A DNA stretch of 64,000 bases from Ciona savignyi (lineage: Eukaryota > Chordata > Ascidiacea > Phlebobranchia > Cionidae), in contig CH001724.1 of NCBI GenBank assembly GCA_000149265.1, positions 22,074 to 86,073 of the forward strand. The letters are read 5' to 3'. Positions 35,137 through 47,870 of this stretch are shown one piece after another. Both the position numbers and the translations under genes were made by a program. The first letter of the stretch is position 1; every line of letters begins with the position of its first letter. The notes below the pieces were generated by a model, which saw nothing but the letters and a program-made list of their open reading frames with translations, ran no database searches and was not told the DNA's origin.

Positions 35137-35316
35137 CAGTGATGGGATTCAAAATTTTAGAACCAGGTTCTCGTTTGTATCTTACTTACTAACAACAACA
35201 GGTTCCCTAAAAGGTCTAATGCCTGTAAAAAAAGCAAGAATCGGATCGGTGATTATCCCGACGTTCAAAGAACGGGTTGGACCGAAAACATACGAATCTC
35301 TTGAATCCCATCACTA
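35137..35316. mobile_element. hAT-like miniature element
   Basis: Inverted ends share AGTGATGGGATTCAA. Flanks GTCTTAGC and GCCTTTGC match at 6 of 8. 180 bp, upstream of CA-A. Confidence 0.75.
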
Positions 35317-36689
35317 GCCTTTGCACTAAATGTTCCATTGGCTTAATCAACGTGGCCCAGTAAAAAAATTAGTAAAATACTAGATAAACAATTAAGTGAA
35401 AAAATGATTAGCGCGACTGATTCACACACATATTTTTCTCAATTAAAAATGGTCGTAATAACCCATCGCGCGTTCGAAACTTGGCATAACAAAAATAAAC
35501 ACTAATTTTATGCAAACAAAAGTTAAACTTAAAAGTTAGTTTTTTTAAGTGAGACAATTCATGAAATAACTTAATTTCGATTAAATGCAGTACAGCCCAT
35601 ATAGAATGGTATAAGCGCGCACTTTTAAACTCGGTTGCTTAACTGGACTTAACCTAAGAATTTATACTTAACTTTAAAGTTTTGGGTGAAAGGCGACTTG
35701 GCAAACTTGTGTTTAAATAGCTTTGCCCGATTAAGTTACATGATTAAATTTCAGACAAAAAAATACGAAAAGTTCAGGTAAGGTTATATAATTCAATTCT
35801 AAAACTTCGTGGTGGTTAAATTCCAAACAAGGGCACGTTCATGTAACTTTATATCTACCACCATCAATCCCGAGCGTTTAAGGACAATTGCACTACAAAA
35901 GTAAATCATTCGACTTGACTGACCTTATCAACCTATTCAGCCAAATGATTTCAACATTTAAAAGGACGTTGCTACCTTATTTACCGCAAAAACCTAAGTC
36001 TTTTTGATAGTTGTTACAAAATCCAGAAACTGCCAAAGTACACGAATCGCTTAAAAAATCTATCAAGTTAAAGCAATCTTAAAGAAATATCGCTAGGAAA
36101 CAAAATTACACGTGTACCAGACGCTTAGAATACGTAATAACTACCTACGCCCAAAATCCTTTATATATGTATGCTTACGGACGTGAAGTTTGCCTTCTTT
36201 CCCTCTAGCAGGCTGCATATAATCCCACAGTAGGAATAAGTATAAATCGTTTTAATATTTAAAGCGGATTTAGTAAATTAACTCTAGACGCAAATGGTGC
36301 AGTTAAGTTATTATAAACTTTCCTGCTTAGGGATTAATATTTAATTACGAAAATGAATAAGCGTCGTACGCTTCTGTTGTAAATACAAACACTATAATAA
36401 CCGCGTGTAAGTGCTTAAGCATAGTTAGAAATAGTACTTATTAACATATGGCAGTATGAATTGGCGTTTTTATTCTCAGCGTGCAAATTGGAACAACATG
36501 TAATATCAATGTAAACATGATCAGTTTCGTTAGTTATCAAATGTGCTTTAACGCGCCTTTCGCATACAATAATGTATTTAGAATAGTTATAAACAACCTA
36601 TATATAATTTTTTATTCGTATCTGTGTTCACTTACGTCTTACACAATAATATATTTGTACCGAGCTTATGTACGAAGCGAGTATAGGGT

Positions 36690-36805
36690 TTTAACCAAGA
36701 TCGTTTTTTCCAGGGTAGGTTTCGAAACCGTATTTATATTTAATTTTGTATATGTATCGGTCGTGTTAACCATTCGACCACACGACCGTACAGGGCCGTT
36801 TTTAT
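36690..36805 (-). mobile_element. SINE-B copy
   Basis: Reverse complement of the family: GGTAGGTTTCGAAACC B-box, then CGGTCGTGTTAACCATTCGA, ending CACACGACCG. Confidence 0.78.
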
Positions 36806-38785
36806 TTACAAATCGGTACAAGAATTATCCGCGTTTACTGATTAGCCACCAACCCTTTACCAACGTTTGTTTTTCGCGGTAACAATGCAGTATTGTTGGT
36901 TCGCGTTTTTACCAGTGAAGGAATTCCTTGTATTGGGGACCGCCCATTGCTGGTTTTAAGCTTACATTGTCAGTTCTCCCTTATCCTTTAAATTGTACTG
37001 TTTTTACATTTACATCGGTTATACCATGTTAAACTAATTTTAACCCGTTTTATTCTATGCTATCATTTTTAATGTTTAATTTTATATTAAACTGTAAATC
37101 AAGTATTCCTTGTATTTCTTGTATTTGGTCACATAGTTTACGGTTAAAAGAGCGTCCTGCTAAACACTGTTTAAAATGTTTTACCGGGCTAGGTTTGGAA
37201 CCCAAGATCTGTTTGTCACCAAGACCGTTTTTTAAAATTGAAATCTGTATACGTATCGGTCGCTGTAACAATTCGGTCACAACTCTGCTACAATTTCAAA
37301 AAACCCGATCTTGAGGTCATTTTTGTATAGAAATTGGTATGTATCGGTTACCTATTTGGCCATATATTGCTATTGTATTGATTTCATACATTTAAGAAAC
37401 GCTATCCGACATTTTCCAAAAAAAGGGTATGCCATAAAAAACTTTTTTTACTCGAAATCTGACTTGATTTTAAATAAGCACCCCACCTGTTTTTTTACCA
37501 CTTTCACAGTTTCATAATCATAAAAAACTCGAGTGTTGAGTGTTAAGATAACGTTTCAATCCGGTTCATACCGGATTTTTCGTATTCGCAAATACGTCAC
37601 AAATACACGTATTATTAGGTGGCAACTACATTGATAACCGTTTTTCTCTGCCCACATAACTTTACTATATTAGGCCATGGTGTGCAGCATTTTTAAATCA
37701 AACAAAGCTGTAAACTGTAGTGGACCATTCAAATGTTGTATTTCTGAAGCAATGCGCGCCGGTGCAGATTAACACTTCAGCAAGAAGGGATTATTTTAAG
37801 CAGCAAAATGCATGACCGACTTCTGCAAATGGCCTCCGCATTCTTGGAATTTGGTCAGTCACCTCAATCATTATCAATTCCCTATTTTTGTGGAAAGGTG
37901 TTTTTGTTTTACATGTCTAACACAACAATTCTACTTTAGAAAGATAAGTCGATAACTTTGACAATTCTGCAGCGTCCACAGTTTTTAAATGCCGAAGTAA
38001 ATCGGAAAAAAAACTTGTCCAAGAAATCAGTGCAAAAGGCGAAAATAGGCCAGGTGCCAGTCACATTTTGTTCAGTAATGATTGAAGGTAAGTCTTGCGT
38101 GTTAATACTATAAGCTTGGCCGGTTTTGGGTGTCTTTTCCCAAGAGAGTTCTTTTTCGTTTGAGTAATTTAACAACCTCGAGAAATGGCTAAAATGGTGG
38201 CGAAGTTTTCAAAGTTTGTTTTACAATTGGTAAAAAAAAAGGACCGTTAAAAAGTGATCCTTAAAATATAAAAAAAATATTTTTGTTTTTATTATAAAAA
38301 ATATATCTGTAAGCGGTTTATCTAAGTGCATTTTTCCACATACGAAAATACAGAACGCGTTTTGGGCGTCTTACTAATTAGTTTTTTAGAAATATGTATA
38401 TGAATCGATCGCGCTATCCATTTAGCTACGCGTTGGTTTCATTCTTGACGAATAGCATATATAATTATGTTATATCGCCATTGCGTAGTCATAATACAAA
38501 ATCAATGAACAGTCCATACTCAGCTGTGAGCATTAAACATTTATACGCGCATTGAATAACTAAAGGTTTTAATCAATGAAATGATGTATTTTTTATAGCC
38601 CGTCTTCAGTCAATTCCTTATTATTTAAAACAATTGAATTTAATTAATATAAAATTAAAGAAACTGACAATCGACATAGCATAAAGTTTTGCATTACAAA
38701 CGATACATATATATGTATAAATAATAAAAATTTCTAGTTCAAATGAAATATTTAATATACCGTTTTTCATTACGAACAAAAGGCC

Positions 38786-38791
38786 TATAAA
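38786..38791 (+). promoter_or_regulatory. Candidate TATA box upstream of the orphan exon
   Basis: TATAAA in the context GGCCTATAAACTGG, about 115 bp before the ATG at 38906. Supported only by spacing to the candidate exon. Confidence 0.25.
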
Positions 38792-38905
38792 CTGGTCGTG
38801 AATGAGTTCGTGGCTAAAGTTTGCCATCGAGTAGAGCTGTTACGTGCTTATCAATCTGTTATTTAAGCTGCTGTAACAAGTAGCCAGTACTGAACAACCA
38901 TCATC

Positions 38906-38989
38906 ATGTATTCAAAACTCAATGTGTATGCGCAGGTTAACGGTCCGAACGCTGACCTGTACCCAAAAGAATGTACAAAGGATTGCATG
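38906..38989 (+). CDS. Candidate first coding exon of an unidentified gene
   Basis: The ATG at 38906 opens 28 codons, MYSKLNVYAQVNG followed by PNADLYPKECTKDCM, ending exactly at a consensus donor (GTAAGA at 38990) in phase 0. A TATAAA string lies at 38786-38791, about 115 bp upstream, and codon composition looks more coding-like than the neighbours. I do not recognise the family and found no convincing second exon downstream, where SINEs and miniature elements dominate. No signal peptide is evident. It could be the 5' exon of a gene with a long intron, or a chance ORF. Confidence 0.33.
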
Positions 38990-39349
38990 GTAAGATACGT
39001 AGAGTAGATAGATGTAATCAGAGAAGTAAACGGGGCCGGTAAGGTATGCTAACAGTTTTGTGAAGCTACAGGCCAATTTGGTGCATTTCAAGCGTGTCAG
39101 TCCGGTTCAGTCCAGTTCAAACTGGAATATTCGTAACCGCAATTACGTCGTAAAAATCAAAAATACAACTATTTCTGGGTGGTAACTGCATTGGTAACCG
39201 TTGTTTTCGCTGCCTACTGTTAACTTTAACTGTATCGTAATATTTTTGGTGTACGCTTTATTTTTGACAAACTAATTTGACGGAATAATACAATTAAACA
39301 GGATAAACGACGATTGATTGTTCTTCTCCGAATACACTTGATCCCATCA

Positions 39350-39712
39350 TAGGGATGTTCATTACAGAAAGATTTGATTTATTTAGAAAATTGTTTCGAT
39401 TTTTTTTCTAGAGATACCAGAAATTCAAAATTTAGTGCTTACGGTAAACACAAAGTTTTATTGATATAATTTTATTTTTTATTTGAAAAAAAGTTGGAAA
39501 ATTAGTATTGTTAGTTGACAGTAATGATGATTATAATTAAATTACAATTATTTCATTAAACATTTATATAATTAATTTTTCGTAATTAAATTATTTTGAA
39601 AAATGTATTTTCGACGTAATTCTGTTTCAGAGCGATTCGAAATTTTAGATTCAAAATTAATTATTCTACATTGATTGTGGAAATTATACTGATTCGGATA
39701 AGGACATCCCTA
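39350..39712. mobile_element. Possible hAT-type element, very AT-rich interior
   Basis: Inverted ends TAGGGATGTTC and (reverse complement) TAGGGATGTCC enclose 363 bp of AT-rich sequence. I could not find a matching 8-bp duplication, so the assignment is tentative. Confidence 0.4.
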
Positions 39713-41154
39713 CCGTGGGGTAAAAGAAGCTTCAGACGGTTAACTCATTCACGAATTGGCCTGACAACCGGAAGGTTCTTGCGTCGAAATCAGCCTCTAG
39801 CTAATCGGTTGTGTACTTGTCAATACACTTAGTGCAAATTGTGTAAAAGATAGGATATTCATGTTTATCACCGTAAGTGGGAAAACCAACCTTTCGATTG
39901 AAAGGCGACGCACCAAACTACCAGACTAACCGGCCGGACCCAGGTGGTTTATTGGGCTGAACAAAAAATATATAGTCTAATCATATTCAACACATTAAAA
40001 TAGCCTCGATAACCTGACTCTGGGCACAAGGTAATCTGACGATTGCCCGTGTAAAATACTCGTTTGTGTTTTCCCATTTTCGGGAAATCATCAGTAAAGC
40101 TGCGAGATTTATTGTTTTCTGTTAAGTATTACTACTTCCGTGTATTATTATAAGTTTAGTTGCCCAGTCATGCGTTTTCCGTCGCTTATGTTCGGTTGAC
40201 TTTAAGACTATGAGGAAGTTAGAATTTATGTTGCAGCGTTTAAGTTCTTTCGGTTGTATTTAAGCTCATACTATGATATTTGGAAATAATTCGTCAAACA
40301 AATAACTAAATTGATTTGCTGATTTCGACAGTTTTTTAACTAAATCGGGAGCGGTAAAAGCTTATAAAATTGCCAAACTTGTATTAATTCGACTTTTTAC
40401 TTTTTTGTCAGCGGGCGTTTGGTAGTCATTAAGTTATTCAAGTAAAAAAAAGTTTGGGAAACACAAATCTATATTACTTGATGTAGACAACTGTCTTCAG
40501 ATAAACTAACGCAAAAATCAATCAAGGCGCATTATTGAACAAAGCGTATCGCATATGCGCGTCGCTTCTTTCAACAAAACCACGATTATAATTAAAAAGT
40601 CTATTCTATACTTCACCTTACAAAAGACAGCTTTGATGAAAACACTCGGCGCACCTACAAATCAGGCCAAAACAATATAAACTTTACACAATTTTATAAA
40701 TTATTAAGGTAACTTTATGAAAAAAGTCGACACTTCTTGACAGCAAAATATTACTTACCGTGCAATTTCAAATTAGTGCTTAAAAGTCACTTTTGCAAGG
40801 GTTAAAATTTGTTCCGATCATTTTTGTAAAATACAATATTTAAATGCAATATATAAAAACGTGACCTTACTAATCCTAATTACTAAGACCTTACTACTTT
40901 ACTTTTAAAACGCAACAAAATCGCTTCAGTTGCAAAATAAATATATTTCTTCATAAAAATACAAACAACGTTTCACACGACTTTAGTACAGCTTCATTGC
41001 CAACAGCAGAAATCTAATGCTTAGATGTGCTGGCAAATGTAATGAAATCGTTATATTACTGTTGCATAGCTCGGCTGCTGATGTAAAAACGCGTGATCAA
41101 GTACATTACGTAAGCTCTGACTATTAGCGAATTGAAGAACGCTTTAGGGGAATT

Positions 41155-41592
41155 ACTTAATAGGAGGAAAACAGGAAAACTACATATTAAATTGAAGAAT
41201 ATAATGTTATACTTAGTGTAAGGTGCTGGTTTTAAAGTTGGCGTTAATCCTAGGCTTAAGATAAGTGTTTGGGGCTGGGTTAGAATTAGTTTGCATAGTT
41301 ATAATGGGCAGTTTCCCTCCTAATTTTGCTCACGTATCAGAAGGCAAAGTCATGTAGTCAAACAACCCGCATTTCACAGCGGTGGCGGGTGAAAACTAAA
41401 AGGAGGGAAAGCGGAAAGGAGCGAAACTGCACAATAAAATGAATATTAGGGCATTAGAGTTAGTTTTAACATGGGGTTGAAGTTATGGTTAGTTCTGTGG
41501 TTGAAATTAGTGTTAAGGGCAGAGTTAAATTAGTTTAAATAGTTTTAGTAAGCAGTTTCCCTCCTTCCCACTTTCCCTCCTTTTAGTGTTGT
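41155..41592. mobile_element. Two neighbouring MITE-1 copies
   Basis: A diverged copy (about 41155-41335) and a well-preserved one (about 41394-41592, GGAGGGAAAGCGGAAAGGAG to CACTTTCCCTCCTTTTAGTG). They are separated by about 60 bp. Confidence 0.78.
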
Positions 41593-42616
41593 CCGCGGTG
41601 GCACTTTCCAAACATCAAAGACCGCTAAGGACTATCACACCACCACAGTTACAACATGTGGCCTGTTGTATAAACTAGGCGAACTTGACATGCCAAATTT
41701 AGATGCTAGAAATGAGCACACAAACCAACCAGCCATTTAACCGCGTCGTTTTAGAATTATTCAGCACAGATTTTTTTTGATTTTTTAATCAATACCTTTA
41801 TGGCTCGTTACAAAAGTACATTTTGTGAATGAGAGTGTTTTCTTGCATCTATTTGCACTTTTACTGTCACGCAAGGCATAATATAAATGTTTACTTCAAG
41901 TCCCTGCTTAGAAAAATCCTTTCACCAACGCATAGCCAGCGCACTTTATAGTTGTGCGATTAAAATCGTGTGTGATTTTTTTAAATTATCGATTAACCCT
42001 CTGCGTACATGTTTTACAACAAACCAAATGGTCAGTACTGAATAAACTAAATAAAAACGTCCTGTCTTGTAAACTTTGTTTAAAAGTCGACAACATTACG
42101 CAGTTAAATAAACAAACACGGATGTCCAATACATGCTGTGGCTTTCAACCGTGCAAACTCGGTATTTTCATTGTTATTCAGTAAAACGCGACCGATTCAT
42201 ACATAGCATATACAAACTTTTATATATAAAACGATTTCACTTACAAGCCTAACGCTGTTCTTAACTAATAATAATACAAAAAGAAATTAGGCACATAACC
42301 ACAAATGACGAAAATGAAAGAGAATAAAATAATAAAATTCAAAGGAATAATTGATTTATTTGATTTAAATTCAATGCAACAGCTCTTCCGATTACGAATT
42401 TATGACTTAATTTGCAGTATACACGCAAGCTAATAATTATCTTTTTCTTATCAATCACCGGCTTATGGTAATGCCCCATCAAGGGTAAGTAAGCCACCGC
42501 CACCGTATGGCTGTAAACTATGTGATCTAATCTATAAAATTAATCATCATTAATGTAATCGTTATTGATTTTCTTTAATTGGCATTAAACACTATTCTTA
42601 AGCGCTGTAGTTTGTC

Positions 42617-42722
42617 ATTCTCCGACCGGTTAGTCTAGCGGTTTAGTGTGACGCCTCAAAAAGGTTACAGGTACGAAACTGGTCGCTAGATAGTCAGTTG
42701 TGTCCTTGGGCAGGGCACAATT
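42617..42722 (+). mobile_element. SINE-A head only
   Basis: CCGACCGGTTAGTCTAGCGG starts the tRNA-like region (A box TTAGTCTAGCGG). B box GTACGAAACTGG and the CCTTGGGCAGGGCAC block follow, then the match ends. 3'-truncated. Confidence 0.75.
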
Positions 42723-42917
42723 TAATACTAAAATTATTTGGCCTTAAAGGGTATTGTAACGTCAAGCTTGCATAAAACGGGTTTTAGACCAACATGTTTT
42801 TTAAATTAGTTAGTTTTTCATATAAGTTATGTTGTTTTAAGTTCAAGCTCTGGTTCCATTCACATTCCACCACAAGCTGGCTCGTGCATGCACTCGAAAC
42901 GTACACACGTTCGCCAG

Positions 42918-43032
42918 GTACGGTCGTGTTGCCGAATGGTTAACGCGATCGATACAAAAACAGACTTCTAAACAAATAGGGTATTAGTGACAAGATCTTA
43001 ATTGGTTCGAAACTGAGTTCGGTTAAAAAAAT
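42918..43032 (+). mobile_element. SINE-B copy
   Basis: ACGGTCGTGTTGCCGAATGG head, TTGGTTCGAAACTGAG B-box, TTCGGTTAAAAAAA tail. Confidence 0.8.
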
Positions 43033-43194
43033 AACAAAATCACATGTTCGTCACAACGGTTCTGTTGGTACATAGTTAAAGAAACCGATTCATATACCAA
43101 CTGGTACTTAAAAAACGAGTCAATCTTGGGTTCAAACTTAGCCGGTAGAAAAAACTGTTCGTAAGCGCAAGTGTACGAAACAACGAATTTTTTT

Positions 43195-43302
43195 ATACCG
43201 TGCTAAGCTTCGAACCAATAATGGGCTCGTGACCAGGACCGTTTTTTTAAATAAGAAACGGCATATGTATCAGTCGCGTTAACCAATCGACCACACGACC
43301 GT
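43195..43302 (-). mobile_element. SINE-B copy
   Basis: Reverse complement with CTTCGAACC B-box and GCGTTAACCAATCGACCACA, then CGACCGT head. Confidence 0.78.
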
Positions 43303-43601
43303 ACATGAAACAACCGAGTTAAACCATAATCACTCCGTACATTAGCTGATAAGCTCTCAATTTCTGCTGACAACATACGTCACGTGACGAGTGACGAGAA
43401 TGCTACGCTCTCTTTACACTGCTCCCCTTTTGAGCCATCAGGCCATATATGGCAGCATATACTTTCATAAGCAAGACGACCGTGATAAAATTCGAGAAAC
43501 TTCCAACTTGATCGCAATCGCAATATATCGTTAACCTTACGGCATGTACCAATTAACCAGCGCCAAATATAGTTTAACGAGCATTCCTACATATGTTACG
43601 T

Positions 43602-43905
43602 CAGGGGTGGGCAGCATTTTGAATGCAGTGTGCCATGTTATGGATAATTATTATAATAGAGTAACTTCGCGTGCCAACCATTGTTATGTACGGTTTGCAT
43701 AGTCAACTACCTAATTTGAATATTAATATTTAAGACTGTTGTTGGTAATTACTGTTGAGTTGCATGCTTCACGAATTTAAGACTATTGCTTTTGTGCAGC
43801 GTCAAAAGTTTGAGTTTGCACATGTTCATAGGGGATTTTGCTTGTGCGTCAAATCACACGGCGTGCCATGAAACAAACTCTCGCGTTAGTGGTTGCTGAC
43901 CCCTG
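43602..43905. mobile_element. hAT miniature element
   Basis: Ends CAGGGGTGGGCAGCA and (reverse complement) CAGGGGTCAGCAACCA. Target duplication TGTTACGT/TGTTAGGT (7 of 8). 304 bp. Confidence 0.88.
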
Positions 43906-43936
43906 TGTTAGGTGTTTCATAAGTTTCACACAAAGT

Positions 43937-44055
43937 GTATGGTCGTGTGGCCGAATGGTTAGCAAGTCCGATACATATACCAACTCATATATATAAAAAC
44001 GGCCCAAATGACGTACCCAACTTGGGTTCGAAACTTGTGTCAGTAACAAAAAGTG
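43937..44055 (+). mobile_element. SINE-B copy beside a hAT element
   Basis: ATGGTCGTGTGGCCGAATGG head and TTGGGTTCGAAACTTG B-box. It starts about 30 bp past the hAT end at 43905. Confidence 0.8.
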
Positions 44056-44497
44056 CCATCTGGGCAAGTAACCTGTGGAGATCACTCAGTAGACCTGGTA
44101 GATGTTTATGTGTAGGCGGAGCGGTTATAAAATTCGATTAGTGACAACATGCGCATCGTCGGGACTTACGGAAAAATCGGACTTGAAATAAAATTACCAA
44201 GGTTGTTTCGGCACCTTAACATAGTCGCTCAGATGAACACCTGATGTTAAATTTAGGTAGCATAAGGACTTTACTTAAAGATGGAATTACAACAAAAATT
44301 AAAGTATGAAACAAGAAAATGCGCAAATTAAAATAAAGAATATATAGGATTTAAACAAATCGTTTTGAAATGCGAAAAGATGTAAAAGAAACTTAATTTA
44401 AAACGCGAAAAATAAATTTATATTTGGATATGGTGGAACCAATTTACCTACAGTACTAATGCTGGCACCCACTGTACACTGTGATTGATATCCATGG

Positions 44498-44703
44498 TAA
44501 AACTAAAAGGAGGGAAAGAGGGAAGGCAAGAAGGCGGGAAACTGCACACTAAAATAAAGATTATGACATTAGACTTAGTTTTAAACATGGGGTTGAAGTT
44601 AAGGTTAGTTTTGGGGTTAAGATTAGTGTTTGGGGCAGGTTAAGAATTAGTTTAAATAGTTTTGGTGAGCGGTTTCCCTCCTTCCCTCTTTCCTTCCTTT
44701 AGC
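44498..44703. mobile_element. MITE-1 copy, well preserved
   Basis: ACTAAAAGGAGGGAAAGAGG at the left, TTCCCTCTTTCCTTCCTTTA at the right, with the complete G/T-rich interior. Confidence 0.8.
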
Positions 44704-44999
44704 GCTGCGCGATATCCAGGCTTAAATTTGACGTTGATTAATAGTGTAATTATCGCACCCAGATTCCGTTTTGTAACCGAGTGTGATACTCGACGGAAAC
44801 ATAATCCTTCTGACCATCTGGTAAACGTCAAACGGTTAATCTTGCACGTGAATGATGCGCAGTTTTGCCACATTTCGCGGGTATAGTTACAGGGATCTTT
44901 TGCGCTAGAGCTTAACATGACTGATTGGCTAAAATAGGGTGCGTCCAGGTGAATAGTGTACAACAGTGGTTGACACACTTTGTAACATTGCATAGACAA

Positions 45000-45190
45000 A
45001 TTAAAGTTATACTGCATACACGAATTTGCGTATATATTAAACTTAGTAAACTACATATACAAATTTACATTTATAGTACACTCAGAAAAAACATATACAC
45101 GAATTTACGTATTTATCACAATAAGAAAAACTGCATACACCAATTTAGGAATATACTATACATAACGCAATTCACACGTTCACTTTTATA
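45000..45190. repeat. Degenerate repeat with CATACACGAATTTACGTAT core
   Basis: Four spaced versions of a CATACACGAATTT core, about 50 bp apart, in AT-rich DNA. Likely an old tandem array. Confidence 0.5.
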
Positions 45191-46589
45191 TGTTCATTTT
45201 GCACTTACGGTCAATAAAGTGGTGATTTCGAATTCAATCTAAACAGTGATTTAATACACTCTAAAAGTCTAAACAGTTGTATAACAAAGATGGGTTTTTA
45301 TATTGTCCTAAACGCTACAATATTACATTTCCTCAACACTATATCTCATTCTATACCTCAAGTATAATAATACATCTGCATGCGAATACTCAAGGCTAAA
45401 TGCAATGACAGCAATTTCGCAATATCATCCGGATATTATCAATTTATAGATTCGGATATAATGCGAACGTCTATTTCCCATAGGTCTTAATAAGCTTCTT
45501 AAAATAGGTCAATAGTAGGCTGCACTAAACCTTGTTTTAAACCTTTTATTCCTTTAGTTTTCCAAGTTGACACTTTATTGATTATATTGTCGCTATACTC
45601 GCAAGAAACTGTTTAATAGATTTATTACATAGTTTCGGAACCTTACAATTAATACTATTTTCTACGAAGCACCGAAATAATCGCATAAATGCAATTACCG
45701 TATTGGTCCCCAAGCTGCCTTATCAGGGAGTCAATTCGTTAATCTTTCTTCTTTTCTCGGAAACGCTTTGCTTGTTCAAGTCCAATTAATTATAAGATAA
45801 CAATATGCACATTAAAAGATTAAGGAAATGCTAGAGTATACATAACCAAATGTTGTACAGCACACCTTACGTTAATCATTAACAGAAATAATTATAAATT
45901 CAATTTCAGAAATGCGCATTTTCCCTCCTTAGTCCCACTTATGTACTGTTAGCGTATCGTGTGACTTGTAACACCATAACCGGTTAAAAAAGTCTACCTT
46001 TGCCTTAATTACCACCCTGCTGGGGTTATCCATTGCAATACGCTTAAAGGGAACAATAACTCTCGTTAAGTCTGTTAAAAATTTGCACATACTTATACTT
46101 AAAGACACGGGCCGACTTGACCGCTATATCCCGGATTCATGATAGATCGGGACGCTGGAGTAATGGGCCTTCTATGGCCGAAATTACTGGTCCCGGTGGC
46201 TACCGTGGACCCGCTCATATTAATGTCATGTAATGTAAAATTGTGGTCTGAAATGTATGCCTGAAACATATGTCATTTTAGTTGAAATATAACATAAAAA
46301 TGTTTCACTTTGTGCATACTATTAGGCGCAGTAATGTTGTTGGATCAAAACAACATTTTTTTATAATCTAAACATTTTATGTTTCGGCTAAGTTTCAGTT
46401 ACATACATACTTATCCCAGTTAAAATAAGAAAAGTGACGAAATACATTGTTTCCCCCTGCGCTGTTAAACATAATATGATGTGTAACATTGATTGAGAGA
46501 TAACAAAATATCTTGGGAAAGGTGAAAACTAAAACTTCCATGATGACGGCATTTATTTATACTTTGGTGTGTTTTGAATTGTTAACACA

Positions 46590-46770
46590 GGATAGAATAA
46601 GATATTCATGTTTATTCCCGTGAATGGGAAAACCAAGGGGGTAAACACACGGGCAATCGTCAGATCACCTCGCGCCCACCGTCGAGTTAACAGAGCTATT
46701 GCAATGTGATGTGTATGATTCATACGTTTCTTTAATTTGGTAGAACCCATTAATCCGCTAGGATTAAATA
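46590..46770 (-). mobile_element. SINE-A, truncated
   Basis: Tail and body conserved, ending at CCATTAATCCGCTAGG. Further scrambled SINE-A pieces occupy about 46770-47015. Confidence 0.8.
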
Positions 46771-47289
46771 GAGTGTGGCGATTACAAGGCGATCTGACAT
46801 GGGGCACAACACACAAGATAATCTGACGATTGCCCGTGAACTAATTCTCCCGCGTTTTTCTATTCACCAGGTAAAGCCTTGAATAAATCCCACATTTACG
46901 TTTTATCCTAGTAAATGGGAACACTCAAAGTTTTCTTAAATCGAACAGGTAATCGTGGTATTATCTCACGCCCATTGTCGGATTACCGGGGCTATTGCAG
47001 TGTATTGTGTATATATACTTGTTTTTCAACTTTTAGTACAACGCTAAGGCCAAACAGCATGCTGTTGACCCCTGCTTTATATCGAGCGAAGTTATCGGAC
47101 TTACTAAACGTTGGTGGCAAGTGAAGAAAAAAACATTTTAATGAAATTAGGTTTTTACATGTTAACTAATATCCCGATATATTTTTAACTCCTAATCGTT
47201 AATTTATGCAAAAATTGCTGAATCTAAAACCCGCCAGATGAAGCTGGTAAGCTTCTGTGAACCGGAATTTGGTACGCATTTTCGTCAGG

Positions 47290-47400
47290 TACGATCTTGT
47301 GGACGAACGGTTAAATCGACCGATATTCAGACTTCTTAATAAAAACGGTCTTACTGAAAACCTTAATGGGTTCGAAACTGAGCTTGAACAAAAATCCAAA
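47290..47400 (+). mobile_element. SINE-B copy
   Basis: TCTTGTGGACGAACGGTTAA head, AAAAACGGTCTTACTG linker, ATGGGTTCGAAACTGAGC B-box. Another weaker copy follows at about 47490-47610. Confidence 0.7.
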
Positions 47401-47870
47401 ATGGGTTGCGGTCTCTACGGCTGGTCTTCTTCCGTCAGGGCAAGGGCTGGAAGCCAATTAAAGTGAAACATTTAGCTAACATTCAATTATGAGCGTTTGT
47501 GTGGCCTAAAGGTTAATGCGATCGCTTCGTATACCGATTTTGTATATAAACACGGCTTCAGTTTGCACCCAATATAAATTTTCAACTTGGCCTAGGCAAA
47601 AAAGAAAAAATATAATTATTTACATATATTTATCTAAGTTTGTATATTCGAATGGTTTTTCCATTTGCACTACACCCGATAAACGAAACTTTGATGGAAC
47701 TTTTTGAGGTATGGTTTACATAAATATGAGTTTATTATTCGTTTAGGCCTATTTAAGAAGGCAAAAATGTTCATGGTTAAAATATTTCTTCAGTACATAA
47801 TTTACATTCGATTTTTTGATACAGAATGCCCAAACTATGTGTTGGCATATACGAGCTGTACCATTCTAAT

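Larger units (their letters stand above)
34160..38780. other. Intergenic, no supported gene
   Basis: AT-rich with an old SINE-A, two SINE-B on opposite strands (34690, 36690), another SINE-B remnant near 37170-37290 and a hAT element at 35137-35316. Open frames here overlap repeats or lack splice support. Confidence 0.45.
38990..47865. other. Repeat-rich intergenic or long intron
   Basis: If 38906-38989 is a real first exon, this is its first intron. It contains a possible hAT (39350-39712), rearranged SINE-A (about 39740-40090), MITE-1 pairs, SINE-B copies, a hAT (43602-43905) and an old tandem array at 45000. No convincing exon found. Confidence 0.4.

Noticed and set aside
36481..36882. 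133-codon plus-strand frame as a gene
   Set aside because: Its C-terminal third translates a minus-strand SINE-B and the start is not ATG; the remainder is AT-rich and hydrophobic by composition.
37936..38175. 79-codon minus-strand frame as a gene
   Set aside because: No known motif and no convincing splice sites; it could be a remnant of a transposon protein, but nothing supports a call.
44652..45017. 121-codon minus-strand open frame as a gene
   Set aside because: Its end runs into the MITE-1 copy at 44498-44703, it has no recognisable domain and no splice or promoter support.
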